Positions 1 to 4,929 of a stretch of 5,478 nucleotides of DNA are shown here, piece by piece. The notes beneath the pieces were generated by a model. That model saw only the letters and a program-made list of their open reading frames with translations, made no database searches and was not told the origin of the DNA. The DNA lies in assembly GCA_023489405.1 (NCBI GenBank), contig JAMDCW010000053.1:1-5478 (forward strand), read 5' to 3'. Source of the DNA: Chloroflexota bacterium. GTDB lineage: Bacteria; Chloroflexota; UBA4733. Every line of letters begins with the position of its first letter. Within the stretch, counting starts at the first letter, position 1. The position numbers and the translations under genes are program-made.

Positions 1-1040
1 CCCGAAAACCCCCCCTCCTATTGATCAACAAGGTCGACAACATCAAGAGAGAGCTCGACGCCAGCGACTTCTACCAGCTTGGCCTCCCCGCCGTACTCAC
101 CATTTCCGCCTATCATGATCGCGGCGTCGCTGATGCCCTCGACTGGATCGTGGACCATCTTCCCCCAGCCTCCTCCGAAGAAGACTCCCAACAGTCCGAA
201 GAGATTCGCATCGCTATCGTCGGGCGCCCCAACGTCGGCAAATCCTCACTCGTCAACCGCCTCTTGAAAGAAGAACGCGTCATAGTCAGCCCAACACCAG
301 GAACGACTCGCGACGCGATCGACACGATACTCGAACAAGGCGGCCGCCGCTTCCGGCTCATCGACACCGCAGGCATCCGTCGTCGCGGTCGCATTGAAGC
401 CGGGGCAGAGCAATATAGCGTTTTCCGAGCACTCCAAGCTCTGGATCGCGCCGACATCGCCATTCTGCTCCTAGACGCCACCGAGGGCGTCGCAGATTCC
501 GACCTCCACATCGCAAGTTACGTTCAACAGCGCACGCTCGGCCTTATCACCGTCATGAATAAGTGGGATCTCATCCCCCGCGACGCTGTCGCCGCTACCG
601 ATACCCTCCAGCACATCCGCCAGCGCTTCGACTTCGCCCCTTATGCCTCAGTCCTTCTCAGTTCCGCAGCAACCGGCTTTCACGTCAACCACATCCTCGA
701 AGAAGCAGCTCACATCTGGGACCAGCGTCAGCAACGCATTCCTACCGCCCAGCTCAACGCCTTCGTACACGATGAGCTACAGCGCCACCAGTTTCTACGG
801 CGCGGGCGGCTGCTCAAAACACTCTATGCAACCCAGGTAGACATCAATCCACCAACATTCGTCTTTTTCCTCAACGATAGTAGCCTCATCCACTTCAGCT
901 ACCGCCGCTTCATCGAAAATGAGCTACGACGCCATTTCACCTTCTCTGCTACACCGCTCCGCCTCATTTTCCGCGGCAGGGAAGACTCCTCCGAAGCGAA
1001 ATCAGGGCCAGCAGGTCACGGCGCAGCCTCTCGCCACTAA
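1..1040 (+). CDS. der: GTPase Der (EngA), 5'-truncated by the window edge
   Basis: Der is a tandem-GTPase protein that acts in the cytoplasm in assembly of the 50S ribosomal subunit. The reading frame (first full codon at base 3) is open to the window edge and reads RKPPLLLINKVDN, so the TTG at 21 is an internal Ile/Leu-region codon and not the start. Visible parts, numbered from base 21: the end of GTPase domain 1 with its NKVD G4 motif (3-6) and SA G5 motif (29-30); an acidic linker (about 50-60); GTPase domain 2 with P-loop GRPNVGKSS (68-76), PGTTRD switch (93-98), DTAG (115-118), NKWD (180-183) and SSAATG (214-219); then the C-terminal KH-like domain (about 240-320). Roughly the first 100-115 residues are missing compared with usual Der length. 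The gene ends TAA and converges on LCP with a 32-base gap. A short polar tail follows the KH domain. Identification is secure. Confidence 0.97.
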   Translation, partial: RKPPLLLINKVDNIKRELDASDFYQLGLPAVLTISAYHDRGVADALDWIVDHLPPASSEEDSQQSEEIRIAIVGRPNVGKSSLVNRLLKEERVIVSPTPGTTRDAIDTILEQGGRRFRLIDTAGIRRRGRIEAGAEQYSVFRALQALDRADIAILLLDATEGVADSDLHIASYVQQRTLGLITVMNKWDLIPRDAVAATDTLQHIRQRFDFAPYASVLLSSAATGFHVNHILEEAAHIWDQRQQRIPTAQLNAFVHDELQRHQFLRRGRLLKTLYATQVDINPPTFVFFLNDSSLIHFSYRRFIENELRRHFTFSATPLRLIFRGREDSSEAKSGPAGHGAASRH

Positions 1041-1072
1041 AGGAGTCCTCTTCGCAGCCTGATGCACGAGCT

Positions 1073-2629
1073 TCACGATGCGAACCGCTGCGCCACATCA
1101 CTCCCGAGGACGACCACCACAACCGTGCTCCCCCCGGTCGCCCGCGCATCATCGATGACCACCGCCCCCAGTGCATGAGCCACGTTGTAGGCAGTTTGGC
1201 GCGCCGTAGGCGCATAGTACGTCACCGTCGTGTGGATAATCCCCGTACGCGCAGCATTACTCGGCGCTTGTAGCCGGAATCCATTCTGTATCAGATACTG
1301 AGTTACCCGCTCCGCCAGACCATTGACCGTCGTCCCATTCTCTACAAGAACAGTAACCGCACCACCCTCCACTCCACGAGGTGTAGCCGTTGCTACAATC
1401 ACCGGCGTCGGTTCCACGCTCACCTGACGCTCCGCTGTAGGAGTAAGAGTAGGCCTCGCCATTGCCACTTTCGAAGACGCTGGCGTTGCCGTCGGACGCA
1501 CCACAGGCAGCACGATTTGGCGTATTCCCCTAGCCGGCTGCGGCGCCGTGCCGAACATCTGCTGCACGACACGGTCTATCGCAGGCCAGTGCGGCACCAC
1601 GATATCTTGCGATCCGTTAGGAGTCGTCGTGTTCTCGGTATAGGTCGGTGGAAGAAGAACGACCTGGTGAATTTCACTGCGGTGTAACGTCCGTGCGAAA
1701 TTCGCATAGGCTAGCAATTCCGTCAACGGCAGATCCGTTCGAACAGTATCTTGCAGGTCCGCCGCAAGTTGCGGTAGATGAAAGAGCACCGTAGTCGCTG
1801 TAAGCTGCTTCCGTAGTGCCAGGAGCAGCATTTGCTGGCGTTGCGACCGTCCAAAGTCTCCCACCAGATCACCGTGACGCGAGCGTACGAATTCCAGAGC
1901 CTCCGGACCCGCCAGGTGCTGAGGACCCGCAGGAATATACAGACGCTTATATGCATACGGATCGGTGGGATTCAGATCATCAGGATAGGCGTCATCGAGC
2001 ACAGGGTGAGGAACATCGATATTGACTCCCCCTACCGTGTCGATGATTTTTTGAAAACCTTGCAAGCCTACCCAAGCATAGTAGTCGATCGGCACACCGA
2101 AATTCTGCTCGACGGTTCGGCGCGCCAGCGCAACGCCACCAATCTCGTAAGCGATCTGGATCTTCCCAAACCCGTAGCCTGGAATATCGACCCACAAATC
2201 CCGCGGAATCGACAGCATCCCTACCGTATGGGTCTTCGGATCGACAGTCACCAGAATCATGCTCTGAGTCAAATAGTCGCTCGGCGAAAACTTCAGGTCC
2301 GTGTCACTGCCAAGCAGGAGAAAGTTCACACGCTCCTGGCGGGAAAGGCTGGGGAGCGAAAACGTGCTATGCGTCGTGCTAGTGATAGAGCGCGTGCTGA
2401 CACGTCCTTGCGTAGACGCATCGACCGTCGTGCTCACGGTACGATCTATCCCTGCCACCCGGCTTGTCGAGTTCGCCACAGCCGCCGCCCGCGGTACGAC
2501 CTGCCCGGTCACGGCAACCAGCGGTTTGATCGTCGCATAAACATAGATGCCCACCGTACCGAAAAGGATCAACAGGAGTAAGAGAATGATCGGCACACTA
2601 GAAGGCCGTGAGGAGGGCGGTCTACTCAA
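1073..2629 (-). CDS. LytR-CpsA-Psr (LCP) family protein with LytR_C domain
   Basis: LCP enzymes are membrane-anchored phosphotransferases outside the cell membrane that attach undecaprenyl-linked glycopolymers to peptidoglycan or other envelope acceptors. The 518-residue protein has a short cytoplasmic N-terminus, one membrane helix (about 12-33), a Ser/Thr-rich stalk (about 50-97), the LCP domain (about 99-272), a Pro/Thr-rich linker (about 360-420) and a LytR_C domain (about 423-510, with VENGTTVNGLAERV). LCP signatures are LLLGSD (104-109), SIPRDL (140-145), KIQIAYEIGG (156-165) and the Arg-rich block EFVRSRHGDLVGDFGRSQRQ (246-265), whose arginines contact the lipid pyrophosphate in characterised relatives. 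The TTG start at 2629 is chosen because AAGGGAAGAG lies just upstream and the helix follows directly. The TTG overlaps the stop of the preceding chimeric reading frame by four bases (TTGA). The acceptor polymer cannot be told from the sequence. Confidence 0.95.
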   Translation of the reverse strand: MSRPPSSRPSSVPIILLLLLILFGTVGIYVYATIKPLVAVTGQVVPRAAAVANSTSRVAGIDRTVSTTVDASTQGRVSTRSITSTTHSTFSLPSLSRQERVNFLLLGSDTDLKFSPSDYLTQSMILVTVDPKTHTVGMLSIPRDLWVDIPGYGFGKIQIAYEIGGVALARRTVEQNFGVPIDYYAWVGLQGFQKIIDTVGGVNIDVPHPVLDDAYPDDLNPTDPYAYKRLYIPAGPQHLAGPEALEFVRSRHGDLVGDFGRSQRQQMLLLALRKQLTATTVLFHLPQLAADLQDTVRTDLPLTELLAYANFARTLHRSEIHQVVLLPPTYTENTTTPNGSQDIVVPHWPAIDRVVQQMFGTAPQPARGIRQIVLPVVRPTATPASSKVAMARPTLTPTAERQVSVEPTPVIVATATPRGVEGGAVTVLVENGTTVNGLAERVTQYLIQNGFRLQAPSNAARTGIIHTTVTYYAPTARQTAYNVAHALGAVVIDDARATGGSTVVVVVLGSDVAQRFAS

Positions 2630-2631
2630 TA

Positions 2632-2641
2632 CTCTTCCCTT
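2632..2641 (-). promoter_or_regulatory. Ribosome binding site of the LCP gene
   Basis: On the minus strand AAGGGAAGAG precedes the TTG at 2629, with about six bases between its AGGGA core and the codon. It decides in favour of this non-ATG start. Confidence 0.6.
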
Positions 2642-2678
2642 GTCACACTAGCGAAGCTAACAGTACGACCACGAGCGC

Positions 2679-2684
2679 AGTATA
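2679..2684 (-). promoter_or_regulatory. Possible -10 element for the LCP gene
   Basis: The minus strand reads TATACT, five of six matches to the sigma-70 -10 consensus, 50 bases upstream of the LCP TTG and just outside repeat copy A. No convincing -35 hexamer is seen at 16-18 bases spacing, so this is weak. If real, LCP would have its own promoter independent of the toxin/antitoxin genes. Confidence 0.2.
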
Positions 2685-2687
2685 AAC

Positions 2688-2878
2688 CGCCTCCGTCGTC
2701 CCGTATACACGCTAACACCATAGGCCCACTCGCGTAGACTACCCCACCGAGCGCATCATCGCCCAAGCACTGGAGCAGTCGCGCTCCCTTGATCGTAATC
2801 CAGATCGTCACAATGAGAGATAACGGAATGAAAATACGCTGCGCCGGATGCGCCAGAAGAAAGACACAAGCAGATTGC
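2688..2878. repeat. Direct repeat copy A (about 190 bp)
   Basis: This is a direct copy of 3413-3603, offset by 724-725 bases. By eye there are about 18 substitutions and two or three single-base gaps, or roughly 89% identity. The stretch 2798-2862 is identical to 3522-3586 over 65 bases. The repeat holds the 3' half of the small membrane-protein gene plus the leader that follows it. Copy A lies between the antitoxin gene and LCP. The inner edge is blurred at about 2876-2880. Confidence 0.93.
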
Positions 2879-2900
2879 GACGCCTTTGCAGATACATCGC

Positions 2901-3125
2901 TCAAGCGGCGTAATGGAGAATCTCCACTTCCGCATGGCGGTTCACCGCTTCTTCGCCCCGCGCGTACACATTGGAAGCCACGGGTTCGTCCAGATAGTAC
3001 TCACCGCAGTCCTGGCATACTTGAGCCGGAACGTCTCGGATAATCACGATCGTTTCGCCTCGTTGCAGCGTCACGGCGACACGGCCCGGCACGGTTTCCC
3101 CTTGTTTGCAAATGACGCATTTCAT
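2901..3125 (-). CDS. YgiT-type zinc-finger protein, probable antitoxin
   Basis: This 74-residue protein belongs to the short YgiT-type (MqsA N-terminal-like) zinc-finger family. Two CxxC knuckles are visible, C3-x-x-C6 and C37-x-x-C40, separated by a beta-rich stretch (VAVTLQRGETIVIIRDVPA) as in the MqsA zinc domain. The protein ends soon after and has no C-terminal helix-turn-helix, unlike full-length MqsA, so DNA binding and autorepression are not expected from this chain alone. The ATG at 3125 overlaps the toxin stop as ATGA, and a perfect AGGAGG sits five bases upstream, inside the end of the toxin gene. In this family the zinc-finger protein is commonly encoded right after a DUF4258 or RelE/MqsR-like protein and is inferred to neutralise it. 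That role is inference here. The stop (TGA, 2901-2903) lies about 23 bases from repeat copy A. Confidence 0.88.
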   Translation of the reverse strand: MKCVICKQGETVPGRVAVTLQRGETIVIIRDVPAQVCQDCGEYYLDEPVASNVYARGEEAVNRHAEVEILHYAA

Positions 3126-3412
3126 GTTCGCCTCCTCGCCTTGAAATCACTGCTCCAGACCGAAGGATCGGGAACGTATACCGTAATCACGTGGCATTGA
3201 CTGGTCCTCTCTTCCTGGGACACTACCACGTGCAACGGCTTGTCATGGACGAACGCCAGAATCAATACGCTCGGATGGGGCTTATCATCAGGATATACCG
3301 CGACGACTTCTCCGGTCGCAACCGCAGCGCGAACCTCCGTCGGGCTGACGGCGCGCTCGAACATGCGCTGGATGGCATGACGGCTGAAATCTATGTTGTC
3401 ACAGTCCATCAT
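3122..3412 (-). CDS. DUF4258 protein, probable toxin of a type II pair
   Basis: The product is 96 residues from the chosen ATG. DUF4258 hallmarks appear in order: FSRHAIQRMFERAVS (9-23), the helix with VRAAVATGEVVAVYPDD (27-43), the strand LHVVVSQEE (60-68), and the C-terminal VITVYVPDPSVWSSDFKARR (75-94). Members are small proteins often paired with a short YgiT-type zinc-finger protein. By analogy with RelE/BrnT/MqsR-type folds they are suspected RNases, but I know of no direct proof for this subfamily. Conserved candidates for catalysis are H12, R16, E19, H61, Y79 and the terminal Arg cluster. In-frame starts exist upstream (GTG 3454, ATG 3433), but they would lie within the duplicated repeat and add residues not typical of the family, so ATG 3412 (or the adjacent ATG 3409) is preferred. 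No clear Shine-Dalgarno precedes it (GGGGCGGCGTGGGCG only). The gene overlaps the antitoxin by ATGA. Confidence 0.87.
   Translation of the reverse strand: MMDCDNIDFSRHAIQRMFERAVSPTEVRAAVATGEVVAVYPDDKPHPSVLILAFVHDKPLHVVVSQEERTSQCHVITVYVPDPSVWSSDFKARRRT
3131..3136 (-). promoter_or_regulatory. Perfect Shine-Dalgarno of the antitoxin-like gene
   Basis: The minus strand reads AGGAGG, then CGAAC, then the ATG at 3125. The site lies inside the last codons of the toxin-like gene, so ribosomes finishing the toxin are placed to reinitiate, and independent loading on the antitoxin should be strong. Confidence 0.8.
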
Positions 3413-3603
3413 CGCCCACGCCGCCCCGTGCATACGCTCACACCATCGGCCCACTCGCGTAGACTACCCACCGAGCGCATAATCGCCCAAGCGCTGGAGC
3501 AATTGAGCTCCCTTGATGGTGATCCAGATCGTCACAATGAGAGATAACGGAATGAAAATACGCTGCGCCGGATGCGCCAGAAGAAAAGACGCAATCAGAA
3601 TTC
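3413..3603. repeat. Direct repeat copy B (about 190 bp)
   Basis: This is the partner of 2688-2878, in the same orientation. Copy B is part of the intact membrane-protein gene (3464-3688) and the 51-base leader between that gene and the toxin. Detectable similarity to copy A begins at 3413, the base next to the preferred toxin ATG (3412), and fades near 3603 inside the membrane-protein coding sequence. Confidence 0.93.
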
Positions 3604-3688
3604 CCACTACAGGCGCTCCAATACACCAGGCGACAAGCAGCGCCCACAGCGCAATGTAGAGAATGCCCCGCAAAAAGCCAGAGTGCAC
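3464..3688 (-). CDS. Small hydrophobic membrane protein, family not recognised
   Basis: The 74-residue protein is strongly hydrophobic. Residues 8-38 (GILYIALWALLVAW, then GAPVVGILIASFLLA) form one long or two short membrane segments, and residues 45-58 (IFIPLSLIVTIWIT) form another. A short amphipathic tail (KGAQLLQRLGDYALGG) follows. I do not recognise the family and assign no function. The start is GTG at 3688: GAGGG lies nine bases upstream and an in-frame TGA lies just beyond that, so no longer start is possible. It is the first gene of a minus-strand run (membrane protein, toxin, antitoxin, LCP). Its 3' half and leader are duplicated at 2688-2878, and the duplicate keeps the protein sequence at 37 of 40 residues. 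Before the rearrangement it may have sat directly upstream of the LCP gene, as the order of fragments suggests. Confidence 0.7.
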   Translation of the reverse strand: MHSGFLRGILYIALWALLVAWCIGAPVVGILIASFLLAHPAQRIFIPLSLIVTIWITIKGAQLLQRLGDYALGG

Positions 3689-3748
3689 GCCGATGATCCC
3701 TCAGAGCCGCTCACCAAAATCACGAGTCATAAATCATCTGAATAAATG

Positions 3749-3767
3749 CCAATTGCAATGATAATGG
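3749..3767. promoter_or_regulatory. Imperfect 19-bp palindrome, possible operator
   Basis: CCAATTGCAATGATAATGG is an imperfect inverted repeat centred on 3758, with six of nine half-site positions matching. It overlaps the plus-strand -10 candidate, a place where a repressor would block transcription. The shape and AT-rich half-sites resemble Fur/Zur-type boxes, but the match is not strong enough to name the regulator. Confidence 0.3.
3760..3765 (+). promoter_or_regulatory. Possible -10 element of the Cys4 protein gene
   Basis: GATAAT matches TATAAT at five of six positions and lies 13 bases before the ATG at 3779. Transcription would start near 3772, giving a leader of only about seven bases and no room for a Shine-Dalgarno, so the message would be almost leaderless. 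No good -35 hexamer is seen. Confidence 0.35.
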
Positions 3768-3778
3768 TACGCTAAATT

Positions 3779-4183
3779 ATGCTCGATACCAGTTCAACTT
3801 CCGGTTCCCATCAGCATCGCTGCTGCGCCTGTGGAGCAGAAGGAGACTTCCCCTATGATGGTCGCTTCGACGGCCCCGCGTGTGATGGTTGCCACGCCCT
3901 CCTCACCATACGCGATGATATCTTCCGCCGGAAGTATCCGGAGCACGATGAGACGATTCGCTCGATTTGGCGCGACTCGAAAGATCCATCCTTGGCTCGC
4001 ACAATCGGTCGCCGCTACGCTCAGATACACTACTGGGAATTCTGGGACGGGGTGGACAGAGAATCGGATCGATCAGACGCCGCAACAAGCGTCATCCAGC
4101 GCTCTCGCTCCAAGCAGAAACTCTTGCTCTCCGAGTCCGATCCAGACACCGAGGATGATACCGCCGAAGATGGCGATCCGTAA
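3779..4183 (+). CDS. Hypothetical Cys4 (zinc-ribbon-like) protein
   Basis: The 134-residue protein is of unknown function. Near the N-terminus C15-x-x-C18 and C35-x-x-C38, followed by H39, form a plausible four-cysteine zinc site; the preceding SHQHR adds histidines. The middle (about 40-95) is charged and probably helical, with Trp/Tyr residues (IRSIWRD; IHYWEFWDGVDRE). The C-terminus (about 118-134) is an acidic low-complexity tail (SDPDTEDDTAEDGDP). There is no membrane segment or signal peptide, so it is probably cytoplasmic. The ATG at 3779 has no Shine-Dalgarno; a -10-like GATAAT 13 bases upstream suggests a near-leaderless transcript. The gene converges on the TPP enzyme with a 16-base gap and is divergent from the membrane-protein gene. 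The Cys pairs and the lack of any competing homologous frame support it, but I recognise no family. Confidence 0.6.
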   Translation: MLDTSSTSGSHQHRCCACGAEGDFPYDGRFDGPACDGCHALLTIRDDIFRRKYPEHDETIRSIWRDSKDPSLARTIGRRYAQIHYWEFWDGVDRESDRSDAATSVIQRSRSKQKLLLSESDPDTEDDTAEDGDP

Positions 4184-4199
4184 CCCGTGATACCATTTA

Positions 4200-4826
4200 T
4201 TACTCAGCCTCCACAGGCAATCGCTCCGGTCCCATCCCGGTGAGACCATGCCGGAAAGCCCAAAAACGATGGGCAGCAGCAATGAGACGATCATCCATCA
4301 CCTGCTGCGTCATTGGCCCATACTCCCCAAGACCATCCCAATGCTCGATCAGCATTCTGACGAACAATGGGCGGGCTCCCTTCATCAATAGCGGCAGCTC
4401 CCTCAGCAACATCTCGAGCACATCGAACGTCGCCGCCGTCGGAAAGCCTGCGCCGAGCGCCATAGCCGCATAGTCCGCAGTACGCGCTGCCGGTACCGGA
4501 GAGCCTCCAACCGTCGTATAGACTCCGTCATCGAACACGAAATACACCAGGTTTCGCGGTTGCACCTGTGCAACGGACAGCAGCACACCCAAATTCATCG
4601 CGAGGCTGCCATCACCATCGAGCAGCCACACATCCCGTTCCGGTCTTCCTATTGCCAGACCCAGCGCTACCGAGGACGCTTTCCCCATACAGTTGGAAAT
4701 GGGAAGGTCCAAATCCTTCCTTGTCGACACCAGCGGCCACAAACGCGCCGTCGTCATCGTGCTTACGACGAGCTCCTCTGTTCGCAGCTCCGCTAAGAAT
4801 CGCAGAGCCTCAGCGCCACGAATCAT
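4200..4826 (-). CDS. TPP-binding enzyme, ComE-like sulfopyruvate/phosphonopyruvate decarboxylase beta subunit
   Basis: The 208-residue protein matches the C-terminal, thiamine-diphosphate-binding half of 2-oxoacid decarboxylases, in the stand-alone form seen in ComE (beta subunit of sulfopyruvate decarboxylase). Visible signatures: the start EALRFLAELRTEELVVS (6-22) typical of the family; MGKASSVALGLAIGRPERDV (47-66); the cofactor and Mg2+ motif LDGDGSLAMNLG (69-80); and LVYFVFDDGVYTTVGGSP (93-110). The second Mg2+ ligand, usually Asn in DN, is Asp here (D100). Such subunits need an alpha partner carrying the activating Glu, usually encoded just upstream, and none is present in the window; upstream lies a divergent hydratase near a suspected junction. 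An in-frame TAA closes the frame upstream, so ATG 4826 is the first start. Substrate (sulfopyruvate, phosphonopyruvate or another 2-oxoacid) is undetermined. Confidence 0.82.
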   Translation of the reverse strand: MIRGAEALRFLAELRTEELVVSTMTTARLWPLVSTRKDLDLPISNCMGKASSVALGLAIGRPERDVWLLDGDGSLAMNLGVLLSVAQVQPRNLVYFVFDDGVYTTVGGSPVPAARTADYAAMALGAGFPTAATFDVLEMLLRELPLLMKGARPLFVRMLIEHWDGLGEYGPMTQQVMDDRLIAAAHRFWAFRHGLTGMGPERLPVEAE

Positions 4827-4850
4827 TGCGCCGCACCCCCTCTCGCTCCT

Positions 4851-4878
4851 TCCCCATTATCCCATCAGCATCCCCCAG
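4851..4878. repeat. Left arm of a 28-bp perfect inverted repeat
   Basis: This is the exact reverse complement of 5451-5478, the last 28 bases of the window. Matching stops at 4879 versus 5450, while the outer limit is unknown because the right arm runs off the window. The arm lies in the divergent gap between the TPP enzyme and the hydratase. Confidence 0.95.
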
Positions 4879-4913
4879 AGCTCCATCCGTGGCATAGTAC
4901 ATCACGTGCCGGA

Positions 4914-4922
4914 AAGGAAGGA
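4914..4922 (+). promoter_or_regulatory. Ribosome binding site of the enoyl-CoA hydratase
   Basis: AAGGAAGGA lies seven bases before the GTG at 4930, good spacing for a Shine-Dalgarno. It fixes the start at the point where crotonase homology begins and excludes the longer in-frame extension from 4693. Confidence 0.8.
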
Positions 4923-4929
4923 TCATCCA

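Larger units (their letters stand above)
2626..2904 (-). pseudogene. Truncated, frameshifted copy of the small membrane-protein gene
   Basis: The open frame (TTG start, 92 codons) is chimeric. Residues 15-54 match residues 35-74 of the intact membrane protein at 3464-3688 with 37 of 40 identical, including the second membrane segment IFIPLSLIVTIWITI. The first membrane segment and the original start are gone, replaced by 14 unrelated residues. Compared with the intact copy there is one fewer T in the TTTT run near 2862 and an extra G in the GGGG run near 2743. The extra G abolishes the TAG that ends the intact gene, so the frame reads on for 38 residues of former leader sequence, ending in a TGA that overlaps the LCP start. 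It also overlaps the antitoxin stop by TTGA. I call it a decayed duplicate, but a translated chimeric one-helix peptide cannot be excluded. Confidence 0.6.
3689..3778. promoter_or_regulatory. AT-rich divergent intergenic region
   Basis: These 90 bases separate the divergent membrane-protein gene (-) and the Cys4 protein gene (+). From about 3715 to 3778 they are markedly AT-rich in an otherwise GC-rich window. On the minus strand TTGGCA followed after 15 bases by TATGAC could be a weak promoter for the membrane-protein run; the spacing is short. The plus-strand signals are listed separately. Confidence 0.5.

Noticed and set aside
113..511. 132-codon open frame on the minus strand
   Set aside because: It is antisense to the conserved GTPase domain 2 of Der; its Ser/Arg-rich translation is typical of a shadow frame in GC-rich DNA.
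1041..1072. Bidirectional terminator between Der and LCP
   Set aside because: The 32-base convergent gap was checked for a GC stem with a T run on either strand; only short chance complementarity is present.
1832..2581. 249-codon open frame on the plus strand
   Set aside because: It lies wholly antisense to the LCP gene, whose domains are unmistakable. The translation is rich in Arg/His/Gln and has no recognisable motif.
3413..3454. Upstream starts (GTG 3454, ATG 3433) for the DUF4258 gene
   Set aside because: The added residues (MGRWCERMHGAAWA) come from the duplicated leader and are not part of the family domain; no Shine-Dalgarno supports them.
3191..3547. 118-codon open frame on the plus strand
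   Set aside because: It is antisense to the DUF4258 gene and repeat copy B; no motif, and the minus-strand genes have family matches.
4856..4861. GATAAT on the minus strand as a promoter of the TPP gene
   Set aside because: It lies inside the suspect inverted-repeat arm and has no acceptable -35 element, so it is too uncertain to list.
4693..4929. N-terminal extension of the hydratase by 79 codons
   Set aside because: The extra sequence has no crotonase homology, is antisense to the start of the TPP gene, and a good Shine-Dalgarno precedes GTG 4930.
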